From contig JAWKKV010000004.1 of the NCBI GenBank assembly GCA_041393015.1, positions 62,001 to 126,000 on the forward strand: a stretch of DNA of 64,000 nucleotides. The letters run 5' to 3'. The DNA comes from JAGQYH01 sp041393015 (GTDB lineage Bacteria; Bacteroidota; Bacteroidia; Chitinophagales; JADIYW01). The translations under genes were made by a program, and so were the position numbers. The notes below the pieces were generated by a model that did no database searches, was not told the DNA's origin, and saw only the letters and a program-made list of their open reading frames with translations. This document shows positions 63,083 through 64,000 of the stretch, piece by piece; position 1 is the stretch's first letter; each line of letters opens with the position of its first letter.

Positions 63083-64000
63083 TTATCTCTTCTTCAAACC
63101 GTATTTCTCCATTTTTTGGTACAACTGACTTCTTTGAACTTCAATAGTATCGGCAGTTTTAGAGACATTCCAACCATTTTCCTCTAAATGATGCTCAATG
63201 AATACTTTTTCCATGTATTCTTTATACTGTTGGAAATTGCTAAAATTGTCATAGTTCATTGCACCACTAGGTAATTCAGCGGTAGAAGTAGAGCAGTAGT
63301 ATTTTACATCTTCAGCGGTAATGGTCTTGCCACTCATAATGATTAATCGCTCTGTAATATTTCTCAATTCTCTTATGTTACCTGTCCAGTTTCTTTGTAC
63401 AAGAAGATCGTAGCCTTCTTTTTCAATAACTTTTGGCGCCATTCCGTATTCTTTGCAGATTTCATCTAAAAAATAATCTACTAATAAAGGAATATCATCT
63501 TTCCTGTCATTTAAAGACGGAACGTGAATGATAATAACACTCAGTCTGTGATAAAGGTCCATTCTGAATTTCTTCTCATCAATCTCTGCCAATAGATCTT
63601 TATTGGTTGCTGCTACTATTCTAACATCTACTTTAATTTCTTTATCGCCACCAACTCTTGTAATCTTATTTTCTTGCAATGCCCTTAGTACCTTAGCTTG
63701 AGCTGAAAGACTCATATCGCCGATCTCATCTAAGAAAAGTGTTCCGCCATTAGCTTGTTCAAATTTTCCAATTCTTTGTTTAACTGCTGAAGTAAAAGCT
63801 CCTTTCTCGTGTCCAAACAATTCGCTTTCTATTAACTCTGCCGGTATGGCGGCGCAATTCACTTCAATTAATGGACCATCTGAACGATTACTTTTTTCAT
63901 GAATCCATTTAGCAACTAATTCTTTTCCAGAACCATTGTCACCGGTCACTAAAACTCGAGCATCTGTTGGAGCTACTTTTTCAATATCTTCCTTGATTTT
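63083..64000 (-). CDS. Sigma-54-dependent transcriptional activator (partial, runs off the right edge)
   Basis: The last 305 residues of an NtrC-type activator; the frame stays open to the window end, so the true start and any receiver or sensor domain are outside. Visible are most of the AAA+ domain: Walker A VTGDNGSGKELVAKWI, the sigma-54 loop HEKGAFTSAVKQR, Walker B GGTLFLDEIGDMSLSAQAKVL and the R-finger region GNIRELRNITERL. A Fis-type helix-turn-helix is at the C-terminus (GWNVSKTADTIEVQRSQLYQKM). The target genes are unknown. Confidence 0.93.
   Translation of the reverse strand, partial: KIKEDIEKVAPTDARVLVTGDNGSGKELVAKWIHEKSNRSDGPLIEVNCAAIPAELIESELFGHEKGAFTSAVKQRIGKFEQANGGTLFLDEIGDMSLSAQAKVLRALQENKITRVGGDKEIKVDVRIVAATNKDLLAEIDEKKFRMDLYHRLSVIIIHVPSLNDRKDDIPLLVDYFLDEICKEYGMAPKVIEKEGYDLLVQRNWTGNIRELRNITERLIIMSGKTITAEDVKYYCSTSTAELPSGAMNYDNFSNFQQYKEYMEKVFIEHHLEENGWNVSKTADTIEVQRSQLYQKMEKYGLKKR

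Overview
The window looks like chromosomal DNA from a low-GC member of the Bacteroidota. The evidence is several genes specific to that phylum (PorD/DUF4835 next to bamD, an Rpb6-like omega subunit and coaBC; a histone H1-like small protein; a YfhO-type membrane protein), three proteins ending in type IX secretion (T9SS) sorting domains, the near absence of Shine-Dalgarno sequences, and many TAnnTTTG -7 promoter boxes upstream of genes. The family cannot be fixed from the sequence alone. No tRNA, rRNA, prophage, CRISPR array or classical insertion sequence was seen.

Layout. 1-6301 (minus strand) is a cell-surface or glycan operon of six genes: methyltransferase, YfhO-like membrane protein, Wzx-like flippase with a disturbed 5' end, PhyH dioxygenase, sulfotransferase and a radical SAM protein cut by the window edge. 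6450-13777 holds a prolyl oligopeptidase, an outer-membrane protein, a methyltransferase, a secreted PhoD-like phosphatase and an alpha/beta-hydrolase. 13929-14319 holds two previously unlisted 31-residue paralogous membrane peptides. 14581-21285 is a fatty-acid beta-oxidation operon (TetR regulator, HAD/ECH fusion, thiolase, acyl-CoA dehydrogenase) into which a four-helix-bundle gene with its own inverted repeats has been placed; two palindromes precede the regulator. 21345-26122 has a secreted M36 metalloprotease and two unknown genes. 26218-31933 is the bamD-rpoZ-coaBC-porD-dinB-recN block. 32152-33838 has a histone H1-like gene and thyA-folA.

33888-34952 is the most unusual region: four direct repeats of about 150-165 bp, spaced about 280-320 bp apart, each ending in a conserved intrinsic terminator. 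They look like four tandem copies of a small-RNA gene. The rest is mostly housekeeping: suhB, rsmI, purD, secA, a SPOR-like protein, a lipid kinase, a GNAT protein, a CDGSH protein, arginine decarboxylase, argS, a second possible small RNA, a GH16 glucanase, a lipoprotein hydrolase with an Asp nucleophile, a UbiD decarboxylase, fabI (preceded by an 8-bp tandem repeat), a penicillin-acylase-like hydrolase, clpC, a STAS protein, RNase Z, and a sigma-54 activator cut by the right edge.

Together the genes describe a heterotrophic bacterium that exports proteases, phosphatases and glucanases through T9SS and oxidises fatty acids. The intergenic regions carry several families of dispersed repeats and at least five candidate small RNAs. 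Start codons were often moved from the longest open frame because the upstream codon lies inside a TAnnTTTG box.
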